A stretch of 7,815 nt of DNA. Origin: Trueperaceae bacterium. Lineage in GTDB: Bacteria; Deinococcota; Deinococci; Deinococcales; Trueperaceae. The stretch lies in NCBI GenBank assembly GCA_007130445.1, contig SLSM01000326.1:1-7815 (forward strand), in the 5' to 3' direction. Positions 5,827 through 7,815 of the stretch are shown here, one piece after another (the stretch's first letter is position 1; every line of letters begins with the position of its first letter). Position numbers and translations under genes: made by a program. The notes under the pieces were generated by a model that saw nothing but the letters and a program-made list of their open reading frames with translations, had not been told where the DNA came from and did no database searches.

Positions 5827-6342
5827 CTACCAGGGTTCGACCAGCACTCTGCACGCGGACGTGTTCCAGTGGCGGTGAGCGAACACGCTCGCCGTCGCCG
5901 ACACGATTGCGCGGTACCGCGCGAGATCATCGGCATCTGGGTGGTCGCCGATGAGGGTTCGGAGCGCCTCGGCCATGACCACCACGCTCTCGGCGAAGCC
6001 AGCCTCGTCGCCCGGCACGAGCCCGCAGCGCTGGCGCTGGAAGAGCCAGTCGTGCACGACGTAGGCAGGCGCGAACCCCCATCGCGAGAGGCCGTCGATG
6101 CCGCGCGCCACGCTCGGTATGCTCCCACCGTCGGTGACCATCCGACCGGGTTCGATCACCTCGCCGCTCGGGCGTATGAACCGGAACGGCCGCTGCGGGT
6201 CCGGTTCGTAGGCGAACAGGTCCGGTGCTATCCAACGCAGCCGCAGGTCGCCCTCGAAGCGTCCGGGGGACGTGTCTTCGAAGGCGTACGGGACGCAACC
6301 GACGAGCACGATGAGCCACGACGAGAGGAGCCATCGACGCAT
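5827..6342 (-). CDS. DUF1353 family putative lipoprotein
   Basis: A 171-residue protein of unknown function. MRRWLLSSWLIVLVGC is a short lipoprotein signal with a lipobox-like LVGC, predicting cleavage before Cys16 and lipid anchoring; the lipobox is acceptable but the hydrophobic core is short. The mature part carries the DUF1353 signature: a strand followed by DGGSIP (71-76), then an AYVVHDWLF block (93-101) with the conserved His-Asp pair. DUF1353 is best known from phage and prophage genomes and has no assigned activity as far as I know; an exported lipoprotein form is less usual. The start is supported by TAGGCT 7 bases before the ATG. GGGAGG lies only 1 base from the ATG, too close to be a normal ribosome binding site. 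It stands between the kinase gene (32 bases upstream) and the diguanylate cyclase gene (109 bases downstream); no phage genes are nearby. Confidence 0.8.
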   Translation of the reverse strand: MRRWLLSSWLIVLVGCVPYAFEDTSPGRFEGDLRLRWIAPDLFAYEPDPQRPFRFIRPSGEVIEPGRMVTDGGSIPSVARGIDGLSRWGFAPAYVVHDWLFQRQRCGLVPGDEAGFAESVVVMAEALRTLIGDHPDADDLARYRAIVSATASVFAHRHWNTSACRVLVEPW

Positions 6343-6349
6343 GCCTCCC

Positions 6350-6355
6350 AGCCTA
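6350..6355 (-). promoter_or_regulatory. -10 box (TAGGCT) of the DUF1353 gene, leaderless start
   Basis: TAGGCT on the minus strand ends 7 bases before the ATG at 6342. The same hexamer serves the kinase gene at 7281-7286. It fits into the 32-base gap after the kinase stop, so this gene probably has its own promoter rather than depending on read-through. Confidence 0.6.
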
Positions 6356-6381
6356 CGCCTCGGGCCGTGGGCCCTCAGGCG
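6356..6381 (-). terminator. Hairpin over the kinase stop codon
   Basis: Arms CGCCT + GGGCC (6356-6360, 6362-6366) pair with GGCCC + AGGCG (6370-6374, 6377-6381) around a GTG loop and a small internal loop. The structure includes the kinase stop (6375-6377) and ends immediately before the next -10 box, the right place to separate the two transcripts. No T tract is present. Confidence 0.4.
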
Positions 6382-7274
6382 AGCGCCCGAGCCAGGTCGT
6401 CACCGTCGGCGCTCCACCCGTCGATCGGTTCCACCACCAGGCGCACGAGCGTCCAGTCGCGCACGCGTTCCGCGTCGAGGCCGGCGAGGTCGGCGAGGCG
6501 TGCGACCGTGTCGTGCGGGGCGGCACGCAGCCGTTCGAGGCCGTTGAGCAGGTGCTGTGTGGCGTCATAGGCGGGGTCACCGACGAACGGCTTGGGGTCG
6601 ATGACCAGCCAGGGCTCGCGCCGCGCGGCGAGGACGTTGCCCGCGTGCAGATCGGTGGCGAGCATGACGTGGCGGGTCGTCGTGCGCAGGAGCTCGTCCA
6701 TGCGCGTGAGGCCCTCGAGCACCAGACCCGCGTCGCTCCACCGCGCCTCCTTGCCGCGCGTCGCGGCCGACCATCGGGCCAGCATCGCCGACAACGGGCG
6801 CAGGCCATGCGCGGGAGGCGGTTCGCGGTGGAGCCGCCGCAACATGGCACCCACCACGGCATCCTGATCGCGCTCCGGCTGCGAGCGCAGCGCGGTGCCA
6901 GGCTCACACCGTTCGAGCAGCATGGCACCGGAGCGATCGTCGACGTCGATCAACCGCACGGTGGGATCACCAGCCCACAGCGCCAGGCCATGCGCCTCGT
7001 CGGCCGCCTCGTCGTGCGGCATACCGAGCTTGAGCACCACGCGCTCGCCGCCACGCCGAACGGCCGGTGCGACCCAGGCCGCGCCGACCTCCGGGCCGTC
7101 GAAGGGGTCACCGAGTTCGAGCCCCCACCGGGCACACGCCGTGTCGAGGGCCGCCTCGAGACCGGCCAGCCAGCGCTCCCGCTCGGGAACGCCACGGCAG
7201 TTCGTGACCAGCAGGTCGGGCACGACCCTCATCGAGGCAGCCCGATGCGGCGAGGGTCGGCCGTCCGACGTCAT
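6375..7274 (-). CDS. APH(6)/hydroxyurea-type small-molecule phosphotransferase
   Basis: A 299-residue kinase of the aminoglycoside/hydroxyurea phosphotransferase family (APH_6_hur, related to streptomycin 6-kinase). Seen: the N-lobe strand VVLKLG with Lys82 for ATP, a helix with Glu93 (HDEAADEAHG), the hinge region MLLERCEPGTAL (118-129), the catalytic loop ATDLHAGNVL (206-215) with Asp208 and Asn213, and the metal-binding IDPKPFVGDPAYD (225-237). The loop has ATD where streptomycin kinases have HGD; I recall this form as usual in the broad chromosomal subgroup, whose substrates are mostly unknown. Resistance should therefore not be assumed. A TAGGCT box 6 bases before ATG 7274 supports that start; ATG 7232 (residue 15) is the alternative and lies closer to the first conserved residues. 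The -10 box overlaps the stop codon of the small upstream ORF. Confidence 0.85.
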   Translation of the reverse strand: MTSDGRPSPHRAASMRVVPDLLVTNCRGVPERERWLAGLEAALDTACARWGLELGDPFDGPEVGAAWVAPAVRRGGERVVLKLGMPHDEAADEAHGLALWAGDPTVRLIDVDDRSGAMLLERCEPGTALRSQPERDQDAVVGAMLRRLHREPPPAHGLRPLSAMLARWSAATRGKEARWSDAGLVLEGLTRMDELLRTTTRHVMLATDLHAGNVLAARREPWLVIDPKPFVGDPAYDATQHLLNGLERLRAAPHDTVARLADLAGLDAERVRDWTLVRLVVEPIDGWSADGDDLARALA

Positions 7275-7280
7275 GCAGCG

Positions 7281-7286
7281 AGCCTA
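7281..7286 (-). promoter_or_regulatory. -10 box (TAGGCT) of the kinase gene, leaderless start
   Basis: TAGGCT on the minus strand ends 6 bases before the ATG at 7274. Its first three bases are the TAG stop of the 39-codon ORF, so the end of one reading frame and the promoter of the next are the same bases. Confidence 0.6.
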
Positions 7287-7403
7287 CCGCCGTGTCGCAA
7301 CCGGGTCCAGGGCGGCGTCGCGCCGCACCGTGGGTGCCAACGCCAGCGCGACGATCACGCCCCACGCCGCGAGCGGTCGGACCGCGAACCGAGACGTCGT
7401 CAT
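7284..7403 (-). CDS. Probable 39-residue hydrophobic small protein
   Basis: An ORF beginning MTTSRFAVRPLAAW, then VIVALALAPTV, and ending in a charged tail (VRRDAALDPVATRR). It would give one short membrane segment (about residues 10-25) with an Arg on either side, or an uncleaved signal-like peptide. The main support is a strong Shine-Dalgarno, GGGAGG at 7414-7409, 5 bases before the ATG, the best ribosome site in the window apart from the EcsC-like gene. The frame stays open upstream to a TTG at 7529, also preceded by GGAGGA, but that extension is Arg/Gly-rich and unlike a protein. I do not recognise a family. No clear -10 box precedes it, so it may depend on read-through from the lipocalin gene. 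It could be a leader-type ORF or a chance reading frame. Confidence 0.4.
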   Translation of the reverse strand: MTTSRFAVRPLAAWGVIVALALAPTVRRDAALDPVATRR

Positions 7404-7551
7404 GCCACCCTCCCGCAGCGCGCCACGCCCACCGACCCACCGTCGCAGGACGGCGCCGTAGCGTGTCGGGACCATCATGTGGCTCGGGCCGCGGGCAGCG
7501 TGTCCCGCGCCACGACCTGGTCGCGGCAACGGCTCCTCCCGACCGGACGCT
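7404..7551. other. 148-bp spacer between the lipocalin-like gene and the small ORF
   Basis: No convincing gene. It contains the ribosome site of the 39-codon ORF at its left end and, at 7509-7527, a near-perfect palindrome: GCCACGACC-T-GGTCGCGGC, 9-bp arms with one mismatch. The palindrome lies 25 bases downstream of the lipocalin-like stop codon. With a one-base centre it suits a protein-binding site better than a terminator. Confidence 0.4.
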
Positions 7552-7815
7552 TCAGCGACGGTCCGGGACGAACGGCGTCTGATCGTAGTTGGTCAGCTCG
7601 ACGAAGCCGACGCCAGGCCGCGAGCCACGGACCTCGACCGCGCCCTCCCAGTACACGATGCGCGTCGTGGTGCGAGTGTCCATCTCCTGCTCCGGGAAGA
7701 ACGGCGCGACGTGCACGTCGACGTCGAGCGCCGGGACGACGACGCGCCACGCCACCGGGTAGACGGCACCGGTCGCCGGGCTCGACCACGTCTCGCCGGT
7801 CGGCACGACCTCGAA
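7552..7815 (-). CDS. Lipocalin-like / AttH-CrtC family protein, C-terminal fragment
   Basis: The last 87 residues of a gene that begins beyond the right edge. The visible part reads FEVVPTGETWSSPATGA-YPVAWRVVVPALDVDV, then PFFPEQEMD, YWEGAVEV and GVGFVELTNYD. This series (W-SP-TG--YP--W, P---EQE, YWEGAV, G-G-VELT-Y) is characteristic of the C-terminal beta-barrel of the AttH / carotenoid 1,2-hydratase-like superfamily, often annotated as a predicted secreted hydrolase or lipocalin-like protein. CrtC hydratases add water to acyclic carotenoids, but many members sit beside LolCDE/FtsX-like ABC transporters with unknown roles; which branch this is cannot be told from the fragment. The stop is TGA at 7554-7552. 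No in-window context other than the distant crtY hints at carotenoids. Confidence 0.82.
   Translation of the reverse strand, partial: FEVVPTGETWSSPATGAVYPVAWRVVVPALDVDVHVAPFFPEQEMDTRTTTRIVYWEGAVEVRGSRPGVGFVELTNYDQTPFVPDRR

Noticed and set aside
5718..6128. N-terminal extension of the diguanylate cyclase to 6128
   Set aside because: The extra 137 residues are Ser/Arg-rich, overlap the DUF1353 gene in another frame, and a TATGCT box lies just before the ATG at 5717.
5260..6570. Plus-strand frame opposite the diguanylate cyclase and DUF1353 genes
   Set aside because: Shadow frame with no recognisable domain; the opposite strand encodes GGDEF and DUF1353 motifs.
745..7815. A carotenoid gene cluster linking crtY with the CrtC/AttH-like fragment
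   Set aside because: The two genes are more than 5 kb apart with unrelated genes between, there is no crtB, crtI or crtO, and most AttH-like proteins are not carotenoid hydratases.
1..7815. CRISPR array, rRNA, tRNA, insertion sequence or toxin-antitoxin pair
   Set aside because: No regularly spaced repeats, transposase motifs, tRNA-like arm structure with CCA or paired small ORFs were found on either strand by eye.

Overview
The window is a GC-rich (visually about 70%), densely coded stretch of bacterial chromosome with no rRNA, tRNA, CRISPR array, transposase or integrase that I can see. It holds eight protein genes plus one probable small ORF. Two genes are cut by the window ends: methylmalonate-semialdehyde dehydrogenase on the left and a lipocalin/AttH-like protein on the right. 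The best lineage guess is a Deinococcota member, possibly Trueperaceae-like. The grounds are extreme GC, a free (non-lipoprotein) signal-peptide solute-binding protein as in diderms, a carotenoid cyclase, and a run of TANNNT -10 boxes placed so close to start codons that most mRNAs should be leaderless. A high-GC actinobacterium or another GC-rich diderm cannot be excluded from sequence alone.

Layout. Positions 3-740 (+) are the C-terminal half of MmsA, which converges with a 4-base gap on a lycopene beta-cyclase (crtY, minus, 745-1929). Upstream of crtY, on the same strand, is a small EcsC/DUF697-like hydrophobic protein (1980-2639). It is divergent from a solitary peptide-type ABC transporter substrate-binding protein (2759-4342, plus). 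That gene converges on a minus-strand block. In transcription order this block is: lipocalin/AttH-like fragment (7815-7552), 39-codon hydrophobic ORF (7403-7284), APH(6)/hydroxyurea-type small-molecule kinase (7274-6375), DUF1353 lipoprotein (6342-5827) and a membrane HAMP-GAF-GGDEF diguanylate cyclase (5717-4365).

The genes do not form an obvious single pathway: valine/propionyl catabolism, carotenoid ring closure, uptake, c-di-GMP signalling and a stray kinase sit side by side. They are tied together by promoter architecture. Almost every gene carries its own TANNNT box, usually 6-7 bases before the ATG, so most look like monocistronic units rather than an operon.

The most notable unexplained structure is a perfect 21-bp direct repeat (712-732 and 1955-1975) that brackets the crtY gene. 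The left copy begins at the last family-conserved residue of MmsA and rewrites its tail. The right copy sits in the crtY promoter region. A second structure is a shared 11-bp promoter core plus GC palindrome upstream of both crtY and the EcsC-like gene. I did not find convincing evidence of an entirely new multi-gene system.
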